Source: a virus
DNA: 60,721 bases
Reading direction: 5' to 3' (one strand)
Virus record (IMG/VR): IMGVR_UViG_3300042503_002233
Coordinates: 1 to 60,721 of that record
This document shows, in pieces, positions 1 to 9,296 of the stretch (position 1 is its first letter; every line of letters begins with the position of its first letter). The notes under the pieces are model-generated. The model had not been told where the DNA came from and made no database searches. It saw only the letters and a program-made list of their open reading frames with translations. The position numbers were made by a program, and so were the translations under genes.

Positions 1-2
1 CA

Positions 3-1271
3 CGTATTTTCCCATTTCGTCGTGTATCGGTAGACCACATGGTACGCGGCGTTTCCCGCGTCTGGTGGCAGCTAGAGAGACTGTTTAAAGAGCCCGGCCC
101 GTACGTCTTTCAGCTTCAATTTGGCCGGACCGGCCTGCGCGACGCTGCGGACTGGGAAGACGTCGGCGCGCCGGTTACAAATGGTTATTTCGCCTACGAC
201 CCCGCGTGGCGCGAAGCCGGCTACACGTTAATGACGCACTACCGCGTCAAACTCACCACCCCGCAAAACGTATACGTTTCTCAGGCCGCCAGCGTATTCG
301 GGGAGTTAACAGAACGAGACTGGCTGCTGTCCCGCGAAATTATTCGTAAAGAGCAGCTTAGGCATAAACTTGCGTCAATTCCCGGCTACCTAATCAAGCC
401 GATGCGCTACGGCGTTCCATGTCCGCGGTGTCGTGATCCATTATCGAGCGAAGTGACGGACGCCAATTGCCCCGTTTGCAGCGGCACCGGCTTTGAGGTT
501 GGATATCATCCGCCACAAGCTATGCAGTGCTGGGATTTATCGCCGCAAAACGAGCAAAGCGACGTCGGCGAGCCAAAGGGAACGACGCGAGAGAACCCGT
601 ATGTAGATGCCCGCGTGATAGGATTTCCGGGACTGAATAAAGATGACATATGGGTGAACGGCTCTTCCGACGAGCGATGGGTGGTTGAAACAATTCAGGT
701 TTCGGCGGCTATCCGGGGCGTGCCGATTGTCTATCAGGTCCGCATGGGATTAATACCGTTCAGCAACACCATATACGCGCTGGAAGTTGGTGGTGAGCCT
801 GCCGTACGAACTGGGCCAACGTTACCGATGGAAGGTTGCGGCAGCGTAGCGGTTGATCAGGACTATACCGGCTTAGACGAACTGGCGTATACATTGGCCG
901 GCGGTTGCGGAGTCGTCGGCGCGGATGTTTACGTTTTTACAAAAGCCGCGTTTGACGCGAATGGTGTAAATATTTCGCGCGCGCTGGCTGTCGGAAATAC
1001 GACCACCCGTGTTAATGGCCGCTGGACCCGGTCGATTAAACTTAACCCCGGAAACTACGTTATTTTGTTCGAAAAATCGGGCGAGTACGGGCCGGATACT
1101 AAACCGCTCACAGTTACAGCGCCGGAACCCGAAGGCCCCGATCTCCCGAGCACGCCGTTCACATTGGGCGACAACGCGCTTGAAGCTGCCGCCGCCCCGC
1201 AACCCCAGTACCGTCCAGCATATAAGCCCCCGGCAAAAAATGATCAAGATGAAGAATTCTGGCGAATATAA
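3..1271 (+). CDS. Virion neck/tail structural protein with zinc ribbon and Ig-like domain (5' end cut by window)
   Basis: The frame is open from the window edge and the first ATG (position 39) has no Shine-Dalgarno, so the true start is probably upstream. Counting from that ATG, residues 128-147 hold a four-cysteine zinc site (CPRC, then CPVCSGTG, the latter like a DnaJ-type knuckle). Residues about 287-365 look like a small beta-sandwich of the SpaA or carboxypeptidase-regulatory type, and the last 40 residues are a proline-rich tail. It lies directly before a presumed tail-completion gene and the sheath gene, which suggests a neck or tail-completion role in the virion. No exact family was recognised; the structural role is inferred from position. 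Confidence 0.6.
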   Translation, partial: RIFPFRRVSVDHMVRGVSRVWWQLERLFKEPGPYVFQLQFGRTGLRDAADWEDVGAPVTNGYFAYDPAWREAGYTLMTHYRVKLTTPQNVYVSQAASVFGELTERDWLLSREIIRKEQLRHKLASIPGYLIKPMRYGVPCPRCRDPLSSEVTDANCPVCSGTGFEVGYHPPQAMQCWDLSPQNEQSDVGEPKGTTRENPYVDARVIGFPGLNKDDIWVNGSSDERWVVETIQVSAAIRGVPIVYQVRMGLIPFSNTIYALEVGGEPAVRTGPTLPMEGCGSVAVDQDYTGLDELAYTLAGGCGVVGADVYVFTKAAFDANGVNISRALAVGNTTTRVNGRWTRSIKLNPGNYVILFEKSGEYGPDTKPLTVTAPEPEGPDLPSTPFTLGDNALEAAAAPQPQYRPAYKPPAKNDQDEEFWRI

Positions 1272-1437
1272 GTTCCGTCCGCAGTTTCCGCCGGCTAAGC
1301 TTTCGTTACGTGAGCGACCGCACGTAATGCGACCAAAAATTAACTTGCGGGAAAAGGCTGTAAAAATGTGGCCGGGCGTAAAATTCGAGCCAGACCCAGA
1401 GGAAAACACAGATGGCAGATTGCCCACAACCCGGTGA
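1240..1437 (+). CDS. Small basic protein bridging two structural genes
   Basis: A 65-codon frame begins at ATG 1240 (alternative ATG 1249), overlaps the end of the previous gene by 32 bases and runs 26 bases into the next gene. It fills what would otherwise be a 140-base gap in a densely packed operon. The product is short, rich in Lys, Arg and Pro, with no recognised domain, cysteine pair or membrane segment. There is no clear Shine-Dalgarno, so translational coupling would be needed. It could be a real small virion or chaperone gene, or a chance frame. Confidence 0.4.
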   Translation: MIKMKNSGEYKFRPQFPPAKLSLRERPHVMRPKINLREKAVKMWPGVKFEPDPEENTDGRLPTTR

Positions 1438-2122
1438 CGACTACGGAAATGAGAATTTCCCGCCTGACAGCGCCACAGAGAACCGCGTCGAAAAAGTAAG
1501 CGCGCTATGTTCTTACGGCATGCGGCCGCACGTAATGACTGGCTTTTTGCGGCAATTGTTAATAGGTCACTTTTCGGACCCGCAGAATATCGAAGACCCA
1601 AGAGTTCGGCGCGCCATAATCGAGGTGGGCGGGTGGAAATCGACGGATAGTGGTTTGAATCCCGGCGGCATTTTGATAGAAAGTATTACCAGATGGGCGC
1701 CGAACACTGCGGATAAACGACCGGCCGTACTTATTAAAAGGAACGGCTGGAAATGGAATTCGCGAGTAGTTGGTGACAGAGCCGAAACAAACTACTATAC
1801 TGGAGAGGTAAGTTATTCGGGGTTTTGGGAAGGCAGTCATACACTTTTTTGCCTATCTCAAAACGGAGCCGAAACTGAATTTCTAGCAACGGAGGTTGTA
1901 AAATTTTTAATCCTTTTCTCGCCGCTGATCAGAGAACAGATGAACTTTTTCAAGTTCTATGTCTCAGAGGTCGGTGGTGTCGGAGAAGTACAAGAGGTGA
2001 CTCAGGGGTATGCCGTCCCGATCACTGTAGCGTATGTGGCCGAAGAAGCTTGGTCGCTTCAACCACTCGCGCCGCGGCTTAAGCGGATTGTCTTCAAGGC
2101 ATCAGATTTGTTGTCAGGTTAA
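1412..2122 (+). CDS. Probable tail-completion/neck protein
   Basis: This 236-residue protein sits immediately upstream of the sheath gene, where many myophages encode the tail terminator or neck proteins. It has a mixed alpha/beta composition with a conserved-looking core (GFWEGSHTLFCLSQNGAETE, then a helix with VVKFLILFSPLIREQ) and a C-terminal beta stretch. No signal peptide is seen. I did not recognise a named family, so the terminator-like role is inferred from gene order. The gene ends 98 bases before the sheath ATG and is followed by a promoter-like motif, suggesting it closes one transcription unit. Confidence 0.55.
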   Translation: MADCPQPGDDYGNENFPPDSATENRVEKVSALCSYGMRPHVMTGFLRQLLIGHFSDPQNIEDPRVRRAIIEVGGWKSTDSGLNPGGILIESITRWAPNTADKRPAVLIKRNGWKWNSRVVGDRAETNYYTGEVSYSGFWEGSHTLFCLSQNGAETEFLATEVVKFLILFSPLIREQMNFFKFYVSEVGGVGEVQEVTQGYAVPITVAYVAEEAWSLQPLAPRLKRIVFKASDLLSG

Positions 2123-2158
2123 AATCAAAACGAGGTGTTTTTTTGTTGCACGAGTGGT

Positions 2159-2168
2159 TGTGTATACT
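2159..2168 (+). promoter_or_regulatory. TGTGTATACT promoter-like motif before the sheath gene
   Basis: TGTGTATACT lies 52 bases before the sheath ATG, within the only long gap of this segment. The same ten bases occur at 50407 and 54588, each shortly before a gene with a strong Shine-Dalgarno. TATACT resembles a sigma-70 -10 box, but no common -35 box is found 16-18 bases upstream. It may therefore be an extended -10 type promoter or a phage-specific promoter. Confidence 0.5.
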
Positions 2169-2201
2169 ACTCGATACGCACTGACCCGCACACAAACAAC
2201 T

Positions 2202-2217
2202 GAGGCATGGAGGCCTT
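2202..2217 (+). promoter_or_regulatory. Hairpin with AUGGAG loop over the sheath Shine-Dalgarno
   Basis: GAGGC and GCCTT form a five-pair stem (one G-U) around the hexaloop ATGGAG, which contains the Shine-Dalgarno GGAG just upstream of the sheath start. CsrA prefers GGA in an ANGGAN hexaloop, and this fits exactly. Because any Shine-Dalgarno may contain GGA, it is only suggestive alone; similar hairpins at 25125 and 50423 strengthen the case. Confidence 0.4.
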
Positions 2218-2220
2218 CGT

Positions 2221-5200
2221 ATGTCTAGTTACGTAAAACCACAAGTATTAGTCTTCCAAGAATTCCGTATCATCCCGACGGAGATCACGGAACCGCTGCG
2301 CGCCCACATTGCCGGCCCGCACGCCGTTCTCCATCGCTACAGCGATCGCGACGAGAAGAAGACGATTCTGCTCGGCCAGTATGACCGGCTTAACGACGTG
2401 TGCTACGGCTGGCCGCAGCGGCGGCCCGGCTCGATCGTCGACCTCGCCTACGCGAAGGTTTATATGGACGACGCGCTGCTCAAGTACTTTGAGCACGATC
2501 TGCAAAGCACCTACACCCGTATCACAACGGTTGAAGGCAAGTTCAACTGGATTCAGTCGGACGATCTTTCGTTCAAGTCCAACACGTCGGCCTACCCCCG
2601 CAGCAGCGACTTCCTTGATCGCGATGTGAAGGCTGGCGACGTTGTGTATCTGCGCACAGTAGTCGACCGAGAGGGCGATTGCGAAGAAGTGCAACTTTGG
2701 ACAGAGGTTGTTGGCTTCGCTTCGGACCTCGTGCCGTCACTCATCAAACCGGCTGAGGCGTCTGACGACAACCAGCCCAATACGGCGTATTACGTCGATG
2801 AGCCCGATTCCGAAAACAACTACCTGCAGGTAGCCGGCCGTGTTAACTGTGTTAAAGTCACAGAAGTAGACGGTACTGACTACAGCGGCATCCAAAGCGG
2901 CGACGTCGAAGAAGAGTACACGATTCAGGTTATCAAGAGCACGATTTCGGGCTGCAACGCCGCCCGGCTTCGGGTTCGTAGCGCCAGCGGACGAGACGAT
3001 GATGAGGAAGTCCAGCCCGCCGATTTCGGCGAGTGGACCGACATCGGCACACGCGGTCTGCGCGTGAAGTTCGACATCACCGACGTCGAAGGTTGCATTG
3101 AATCGGCCACGGCTAACGAAGTTGTTTATGACAACTTTGTGACCGGACAGAAATGGGTTGTAGCTGTCAAACAAGGCTTCACGGCTGCCGAAGTTGACTC
3201 GGCCGCCGATGGCGAGTTTGTTGTTCAACCTGATGGCGACATCGCCGGCGCTTACAACGGCGCCAAGAACGACGTCTATATCGTTGAAGTTACCAAGGGC
3301 GGCACGTTCGACGGCGTGGAGGACGGCGACCTCGTCGGCTTCCCAGAAATCACTGCCCGCACCGTGAAGGGTCTCGATTTCTCTGGCCCGACCGAAGTGG
3401 TCGAGAACGGCGGTGAGGTTGGCATCGGCACGAACGGCGTGAAGGTTATCATCAAGGCTCCGGGCAAGGTCGAGTCGATCGACCTCGACAACGGCGGCAG
3501 TACGTACTCGGCCCCACCGACGGTTGTGCTCAGTGCTCCCGACGATCCGACCGGCGTTCAAGCCACAGCGACCTGCACGCTCAGCGGTAGCTCGGTAAAC
3601 AGCATCACCATCACGAACGCCGGTAGCGGTTACTTTAACCCGCCGTCCGTTTCGTTCACCGGTGGCGGCGGCACGGGTGCGGTAGCGCAGGCGTTCATCG
3701 ACGCCAAGCTCCGCAAGGGTGACAAGTTCTACGTGGCTGTAGTGTCCAGCAAGGCTGGCCCGGTCCGTAAGCTCATCCTCCGCGACGACCTCCCGTCTGA
3801 AATGCGTGACACGTACATCCGTGCCACGACTGTGAAGACACCGGTCCGCGTGGTGGCTGACGAGAACGTCACGCTCTCCGGCCTGCAGACGATCGACGGC
3901 GTGTCGTTAGTTTCCGGCAACCGCGTGCTCTGCGTCAACCAAGACGACGAGACCGAGAACGGCGTTTACGTTGTTCCCACTGCGTCTGGCACGCCGGCTG
4001 TTGTGGGTGAGTGGACCCGCGCCACGGACTCCGATACTACGGGAGAACTTGTTAAGAACATTTACTACGGCGTGACCGCTGGCGATACTTACGCCGGCTC
4101 GGGCTGGGTTCTGACCAACTCCGGCTCCGTGCTCGTCGGAACCACGCCGATCCGTTTCCAGCGCGATGACGAAGCCATTGACGAGCGGTACGTGCCGCTC
4201 GACCTGAAGCTGTTCATCAAGGACAACATCGAGATTTCTCGCGTGCGTCCCGAAGCCGATCAGCTTACGAACTTCTGGTTCGAAGACACGCAGGTCTGCA
4301 TCCAAGAGGGTATCACTGCCTACCACCCCGAGTGGACCTCGGCCGGTGCTGAGCAGCCGCTGCCCATCGAGAAGGGCAAGGTTTACTCCGAGTATCGCGA
4401 GTTCTTAGCCGATCTCGCCGACGAAGTTAACGCGATCAGCGATGTGGCCGATCTTGACGATATCGCTGGCCAGCTTCACCCCGATAACCCGCTGAAGTGG
4501 GGCGTTTACAAGGCGCTCTCCAACAGCAACGGTACGGTTGTGAAGTACACCGCTGTAGCGCATCCGGTGGAGTACCACCCGGAGAACTACCGCGTCACTG
4601 GCCCGGACCTTGATAGCTGGGTGCAGGTCCTTGAGCGTATCAAGGGTCGTGACGACATGTATAACCTGATCCCGCTGACGTACGACCGACTGGTGCAGAA
4701 CCTTTGGGCTGCGCACATCGGCGGCGAGTCGAACGAGATCGCTAACAACTGGAAAGCTGGTTTCTTCTCGCTCAAGGCGCAGCCGAAGCAGCTTGTCGTC
4801 GGTCAGAATGCTCTGATCGCCGGCGTGCTTGGCAACGTCATGGAAGACGAGATGCTGGCCACCCTGAAGGATGACCCGAACGCCACGGGCACGCAGTTCA
4901 CGCTGCTGCAGGTGCCGACGGGCACGACCTTCGCCAGCGGCTACTTCATCACTAATGACGTGCGCCCCGGCGACATCGTTCGTTACAACTTCTCCGTCGA
5001 CCAGTTCGGCGAAGAGCAGTACGAAGAGTACGTTGTGGATCAGGTTCTGTCGGAAAACTCGCTGCTCCTGTACACGGGCGCCGATGCGGCCGTAACGGTT
5101 CCGCAGCGGTTTGAAATCTGGCACAACCGCAACCGCAACGAAATCGCTGAGGACATTGCGCAGCAAGCCGGTTCGCTTTCGAACCGTCGTGTCTGCGCCG

Positions 5201-5778
5201 TGTGGCCCGATCAGGTTGGCGAGGCCGGCATCACGCAGCCGGGTTACTACCTCGCGGCTGCTTTGGCTGGTCTCGTCTCCGGCGTGGTGCCCCACCAGCC
5301 GCTGACGAACGTTGAAGTTGCTGGTTTCGACGACTTCACCCGGTCGTACAAGTACTTCAATGAGACGCAATTGAACCGCATGGCAGAAGCCGGCGTGTGG
5401 ATCGTCACGGAAGACCGCGACGGCACCCCGCATACCCGCCACGCCCTGACGACGGACAATCTCGACCTTAACCGTCGGGAAGAAATGATCCGCCGCAATG
5501 TGGACTCGATGTCGTACCTGTTCCTGCGGCGCCTGCGTCCGTTCATCGGCCGCACCAACGTGCAGCCGGGTATGATTCGGCGGCTCAGCTACGAGGTTTC
5601 GGCGATCATCAAGTTCCTGTCTAACAACGGTTTCACAGAGGAACTGGGCTCGCAGTTAATCTCGGGTGAAATCCGAAAGCTGCAGGTCCACCCGCTGTTG
5701 AAAGATCGAATTGAGATTGTGTTGGACCTTGTTGTCCCGGCGCCGCTCAACAACATCGAACTGCACTTGGTTGTCTGA
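2221..5778 (+). CDS. Contractile tail sheath protein, enlarged by inserted domains
   Basis: The C-terminal 150 residues show the usual sheath ending: a region with RNVDSMSYLFLRRLRPFIGR, a long helix, then a final beta region ending NIELHLVV. The N-terminus (QEFRIIPTEITEPLRAHIAG) also fits. At 1,185 residues it is far longer than usual sheaths (about 400-700). The extra length includes a glycine-rich beta repeat (about 410-490, NAGSGYFNPPSVSF) and a tail-fibre-type domain (about 536-650, LSGLQTIDGVSLVSGNRVL). The product assembles around the tube and contracts to drive injection. Codons are strongly C/G-ending with AAG for Lys, unlike most neighbours, as expected for a very abundant protein. 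The tube gene follows after 30 bases. Confidence 0.93.
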   Translation: MSSYVKPQVLVFQEFRIIPTEITEPLRAHIAGPHAVLHRYSDRDEKKTILLGQYDRLNDVCYGWPQRRPGSIVDLAYAKVYMDDALLKYFEHDLQSTYTRITTVEGKFNWIQSDDLSFKSNTSAYPRSSDFLDRDVKAGDVVYLRTVVDREGDCEEVQLWTEVVGFASDLVPSLIKPAEASDDNQPNTAYYVDEPDSENNYLQVAGRVNCVKVTEVDGTDYSGIQSGDVEEEYTIQVIKSTISGCNAARLRVRSASGRDDDEEVQPADFGEWTDIGTRGLRVKFDITDVEGCIESATANEVVYDNFVTGQKWVVAVKQGFTAAEVDSAADGEFVVQPDGDIAGAYNGAKNDVYIVEVTKGGTFDGVEDGDLVGFPEITARTVKGLDFSGPTEVVENGGEVGIGTNGVKVIIKAPGKVESIDLDNGGSTYSAPPTVVLSAPDDPTGVQATATCTLSGSSVNSITITNAGSGYFNPPSVSFTGGGGTGAVAQAFIDAKLRKGDKFYVAVVSSKAGPVRKLILRDDLPSEMRDTYIRATTVKTPVRVVADENVTLSGLQTIDGVSLVSGNRVLCVNQDDETENGVYVVPTASGTPAVVGEWTRATDSDTTGELVKNIYYGVTAGDTYAGSGWVLTNSGSVLVGTTPIRFQRDDEAIDERYVPLDLKLFIKDNIEISRVRPEADQLTNFWFEDTQVCIQEGITAYHPEWTSAGAEQPLPIEKGKVYSEYREFLADLADEVNAISDVADLDDIAGQLHPDNPLKWGVYKALSNSNGTVVKYTAVAHPVEYHPENYRVTGPDLDSWVQVLERIKGRDDMYNLIPLTYDRLVQNLWAAHIGGESNEIANNWKAGFFSLKAQPKQLVVGQNALIAGVLGNVMEDEMLATLKDDPNATGTQFTLLQVPTGTTFASGYFITNDVRPGDIVRYNFSVDQFGEEQYEEYVVDQVLSENSLLLYTGADAAVTVPQRFEIWHNRNRNEIAEDIAQQAGSLSNRRVCAVWPDQVGEAGITQPGYYLAAALAGLVSGVVPHQPLTNVEVAGFDDFTRSYKYFNETQLNRMAEAGVWIVTEDRDGTPHTRHALTTDNLDLNRREEMIRRNVDSMSYLFLRRLRPFIGRTNVQPGMIRRLSYEVSAIIKFLSNNGFTEELGSQLISGEIRKLQVHPLLKDRIEIVLDLVVPAPLNNIELHLVV

Positions 5779-5808
5779 CACAAATTAGAGTTCTAAGGAG
5801 TTAACACT

Positions 5809-6270
5809 ATGCCATCTGTTTTTAACGGAACCTCTCAGAAGCTTAACGGCGTTATCCGGGCTGAAGACGTGCTTCTTCAGTTCCCGGGCACGATCGGCGG
5901 CGCGGACGGCGCGCTGGTGCAGCAAGCTCAAATCACGTGCGAACGGACCGTGAACATGATCTACGAGATCGGCTCGTCGAAGGTGTACTACGTCGGCGAC
6001 CGCCGTCGTGGCACAGCCCAGTTCAGCCGTGTCGTGGGCGGTTCGGCCACGTTTAAGGGCATGATCCAACAGTTTGGAGATATCTGCAAAGCGAAGGAAA
6101 ATGATATCACCATGAAAGTTGGGGCCACGTCGTGCGGCGGCACGGGTGGAACGATTGAGTACAAGATGCTTTCGGCGACCTTGAATTCGCTCGGAGCGTC
6201 AGTAACCGCGCAGGACATCGTGGTCACGGAGAGCATGGGCTTCATGTTCGTCGACCTCGAATACACCTGA
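5809..6270 (+). CDS. Tail tube protein
   Basis: A 153-residue protein directly follows the sheath, the classic myophage order, with an AAGGAG Shine-Dalgarno at 5794-5799. Its length matches the T4 gp19-like tube family. It is rich in beta strands (AQITCERTVNMIYEIGSSKV, then a C-terminal MGFMFVDLEYT). It should stack as hexameric rings inside the sheath to form the DNA channel. It shares the C-ending codon bias of the sheath gene. A strong hairpin follows and probably ends the sheath-tube transcript. Confidence 0.9.
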   Translation: MPSVFNGTSQKLNGVIRAEDVLLQFPGTIGGADGALVQQAQITCERTVNMIYEIGSSKVYYVGDRRRGTAQFSRVVGGSATFKGMIQQFGDICKAKENDITMKVGATSCGGTGGTIEYKMLSATLNSLGASVTAQDIVVTESMGFMFVDLEYT

Positions 6271-6292
6271 TTTAGCTGGTTAATTACTGTCT

Positions 6293-6342
6293 TATACCGA
6301 AAAACGGCGGTTGCGGTTTCCGCAGCCGCCGTTTAAGGTATA
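6293..6342 (+). terminator. Long hairpin after the tube gene, probable terminator
   Basis: AAACGGCGGTTGCGG pairs with CCGCAGCCGCCGTTT around a TTT loop, giving a 15-pair stem with one G-U. It is flanked by an outer TATACC/GGTATA pair set. It stands 22 bases after the tube stop. There is no long T-run beyond the GTTT that ends the stem, so it may also act as a 3' stabiliser or processing site. Confidence 0.65.
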
Positions 6343-6343
6343 T

Positions 6344-6372
6344 GGGCCTTCGGGCTCGGGGCTTTAAAGCCC
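6344..6372 (+). promoter_or_regulatory. UUCG tetraloop hairpin and palindrome in the spike-gene leader
   Basis: GGGCC-TTCG-GGCTC (6344-6357) is a five-pair stem closed by a stable UUCG tetraloop. It is followed by the palindrome GGGCTTTAAAGCCC (6359-6372). A third small stem, CACC-TTTT-GGTG, ends just before the spike ATG at 6397 and could mask its Shine-Dalgarno. Together with the preceding hairpin, nearly the whole gap is structured. Confidence 0.45.
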
Positions 6373-6396
6373 GTAACAACACCTTTTGGTGGAAAA

Positions 6397-9288
6397 ATGA
6401 GCGCAGAAAAACAACCGAGTAAATCGGTGGGTTCGTCGCCGTCTTCTCAACGGCAGTACTTTAACGACCCGACGCTAGCCATCCGCCGATTAGCGGCGCA
6501 GGTGCTTGGCGGCCAGCGCAGCATGGGCGATTACGGCTCTCATCTCCAGCCGGCTGCCGACCCCTACAGCCAAAAAGTCGGCTTTAAAACGGGCTTCCAA
6601 GATACCGGGCGGCTTTTAACCGGTATTGTTCAAGACGGCACCGCTATAGCCAATGTGTATTTCGTACACCCTGATCACGGCCACGATCCGGTTTTGGCAA
6701 CAGCAATGATGCACGGAAGCTCGGCGGCTTTCGGGACCACAGAAATAAATACTTATGTCCCGGGTACGCGCGTCTTGTTAATGGTGCAAGACCGCGACAG
6801 TAAGGCTTTTATTCTCGGCGCTATACCGCACACTGTCGATGTGGGTAAGCGCGTCATGCACGACTACATATCGCAGGCGTCTCGAAACCGCGTTGACGAC
6901 TGCCACAAAAAGCACATCAAGCAAGAGAAAAGCAGCGGCATTGCTGACTATAGCAATTGGCGGCCATATGACGCTACGCTGGGCGGCGAGTGGGGCGGGA
7001 TGACGTCGACAGGCGGCCGTATCACGCTGGACGATTTTATGTTCCAGACGGCTATAAACGAATTTACCGGCGTCTTCGGCTTCTACCACGACAATATGCT
7101 GCGCATCGCCGGGTACAACATGCAGTTTTGGACAGCCGGCAGTGAGCGCGACTCGTACATGGACCAAGCCGAGTGTAACGATTCGCAGGGCTACACGCCG
7201 TATCCGTGGGAGGGGGTCGGTGTGCTTATTCCGGGCCCGCCAGTTATCGAAGAGTACAAACCCGGCTGCTTTCAGTGCTTCAAAGAAAAGCCATTTTATT
7301 CGCGCTGGGAAAACAAGCACGAGTTTGCGCAGCCGTATCACCGCACGCAGGTTTTTCAAGGTTATCTTGGTCAAGGGCACCGCACGATCGTTCACGCGCC
7401 GCCACAAGGAAAAGATCGGTGGACTTACAAAGGCCAGACGGGCGGAAAATCGACACCGTTTGATTCTGAGCTTAAAACAAAGCGCGGCGTAGACTACAAC
7501 TGCACCAGCGGGCCCGATAAGGACACATCGCACGATCCGCAGCCTGTATTTGGGCTTAACGAGGAGAATAAGGCACTAGATGGCCGTATTTTCATGGCCT
7601 CCGCAAAGGGCGTGCATATTGCTAAACGCGTGCTGCTCCCGTTCCCGCAGCGAGAAAAGCGGCCGGAAGATTATCAGAACGGCGACGACGCTGAAAAGAA
7701 CTACAAAGCCGCCAGCAAGTACGGCGGCGGCCCAGAGCACGAGATTACCGGCACGTTTATCACCACCGACGAGAAGTATCCAAACTTGCAGCGTGCGGCC
7801 GCCGTGCTTGATATGCACGGCTATTTATACAACTATTCTGGTCTGCATGCGTTTTACTGGCACGCAAAAGACTACAAGATGTGGGAGCAGCAAGAACTCA
7901 AATACGCCGACGTCAATCAAAAGATTCCTAAGTTTTCTCAGTTGATGTCCTCCAAGATGTATTTGAAGGAGGAAGAGCCCAAGATATTCAAGATCGACCA
8001 CCGCTACGATAAAAAACCGCAAAAGTTTTATGAGTCCGAGAGCTACATCTCTTTGCTCGAAGACGGCGGCATCGTGATCGGCGACGGATACGGCGGTGAG
8101 ATTAAAATGACCGGTGGCTGTGTGTTTATATCGGCCCCCGGTGACGTGTGGCTCAAGGGCGGTCGCGACGTGCAAGCGTGGGCTGGAAACGACTTTATCG
8201 CGCGAGCCAACAAGTCCGTCGACATTTCCGCCACCGAAAAGAACGTGCGTATTAAGGCCGAGCGGAATGTTCTGGTGCTCGCCGGAAACGACACGTCCGA
8301 TCGCGAGGGCGGGATATTGCTGGAGAGCCGCGCCAAGATCAACGAGTATGACTTCGAAGAATGCGGCGACAAAATCAAATTTGCTGGCGTCGTTGCGCGT
8401 GCACCGTACTCCAACGTTGTCGGGATCGCCAAGAACATTTACCTGCGGACAGGCGGCGGCAAGGTACAAGAGGGCGACATTGTTCTCGACGCCAGCAAGT
8501 CGAAAAAAGACATCCTGACAAAATCGCGCAATTTTTACAACTTTGTCCGATCGGGCGTGTTTCACTTTTTTGGCAGCGGAGACGATGACTGGACAACAAA
8601 AAAAGCCAATATGTTCTCCAAAGATTTCACGCTGTTAGTCGGCCCGATTGGCACAGACGCCGATTTGATTATGGACGGAAATATCTTGGCGCGCGGAAGC
8701 TGCTTACTGACAAAGGGGCACATTTTTACAGAGGTGGCTGCGCGCGGGTTTATTTTTGTAGCCCCCTGCGACGGTGATTGTCAGGGACAAGTAAATGCGG
8801 CAATTGATCTGATCGCGCAGCTAATCAACATCATTATCCCGAAGATTGGCGACACAGTACACAGGCTTCAAATTAAGTTGCCGTGGTACGAAGAAAAGAA
8901 GGCCGGTAACGAGCGCGTGATGACGATTATGGAATTCTCGTTCCGCAAAGACGAGGACTACAAAATCCCAGACTTTCTGCTGTATGAGGACCGTTGGCAG
9001 CAAATGGCGCGCATCAGCGGAGATATCCCCGATAAATGGACTGAGCGACCGGTTATTGCCGACGCGTGCGGTGTTCCGACATATCCGTTTCCGGGTAAAC
9101 AATGGCTTGTCGATGAGCCGGCTTACAAAGAACAGGATTTCAAAATCGTGCAGTTTCAAAAGGGCGGTTTTATCGACCTTGAACGTGGCACAGCGCCCGG
9201 ACTGGCCGGGCCGTATCGCAACCCGGAGTTTGAATCGCCACAAGAAAAAATCATCAACGGAACCTATGTCATTACCCCGCGTAATTGA
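6397..9288 (+). CDS. Baseplate spike protein (gp5/VgrG-like OB fold and beta-helix)
   Basis: The 963-residue protein has an N-terminal OB-fold-like region (about 71-146, RLLTGIVQDGTAIANVYFVH and GTRVLLMVQDRDSKAFILGA), as found in gp5, gpV and VgrG spikes. A long middle region follows, then a repetitive beta-rich stretch (about 553-640) with short alternating repeats such as GGEIKMTGG, DVWLKGGRD and NVRIKAERN, typical of a triple-stranded beta-helix needle. No lysozyme motif was seen. It would form the membrane-piercing tip beneath the tube. Its position before the chaperones and tape measure, rather than after them, differs from T4 and Mu. The next gene starts after 8 bases. Confidence 0.82.
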   Translation: MSAEKQPSKSVGSSPSSQRQYFNDPTLAIRRLAAQVLGGQRSMGDYGSHLQPAADPYSQKVGFKTGFQDTGRLLTGIVQDGTAIANVYFVHPDHGHDPVLATAMMHGSSAAFGTTEINTYVPGTRVLLMVQDRDSKAFILGAIPHTVDVGKRVMHDYISQASRNRVDDCHKKHIKQEKSSGIADYSNWRPYDATLGGEWGGMTSTGGRITLDDFMFQTAINEFTGVFGFYHDNMLRIAGYNMQFWTAGSERDSYMDQAECNDSQGYTPYPWEGVGVLIPGPPVIEEYKPGCFQCFKEKPFYSRWENKHEFAQPYHRTQVFQGYLGQGHRTIVHAPPQGKDRWTYKGQTGGKSTPFDSELKTKRGVDYNCTSGPDKDTSHDPQPVFGLNEENKALDGRIFMASAKGVHIAKRVLLPFPQREKRPEDYQNGDDAEKNYKAASKYGGGPEHEITGTFITTDEKYPNLQRAAAVLDMHGYLYNYSGLHAFYWHAKDYKMWEQQELKYADVNQKIPKFSQLMSSKMYLKEEEPKIFKIDHRYDKKPQKFYESESYISLLEDGGIVIGDGYGGEIKMTGGCVFISAPGDVWLKGGRDVQAWAGNDFIARANKSVDISATEKNVRIKAERNVLVLAGNDTSDREGGILLESRAKINEYDFEECGDKIKFAGVVARAPYSNVVGIAKNIYLRTGGGKVQEGDIVLDASKSKKDILTKSRNFYNFVRSGVFHFFGSGDDDWTTKKANMFSKDFTLLVGPIGTDADLIMDGNILARGSCLLTKGHIFTEVAARGFIFVAPCDGDCQGQVNAAIDLIAQLINIIIPKIGDTVHRLQIKLPWYEEKKAGNERVMTIMEFSFRKDEDYKIPDFLLYEDRWQQMARISGDIPDKWTERPVIADACGVPTYPFPGKQWLVDEPAYKEQDFKIVQFQKGGFIDLERGTAPGLAGPYRNPEFESPQEKIINGTYVITPRN

Positions 9289-9296
9289 GGTTTACT

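Noticed and set aside
4405-5442. 345-codon minus-strand frame under the sheath gene
   Set aside because: Shadow of the C-ending codon bias in a certain gene.
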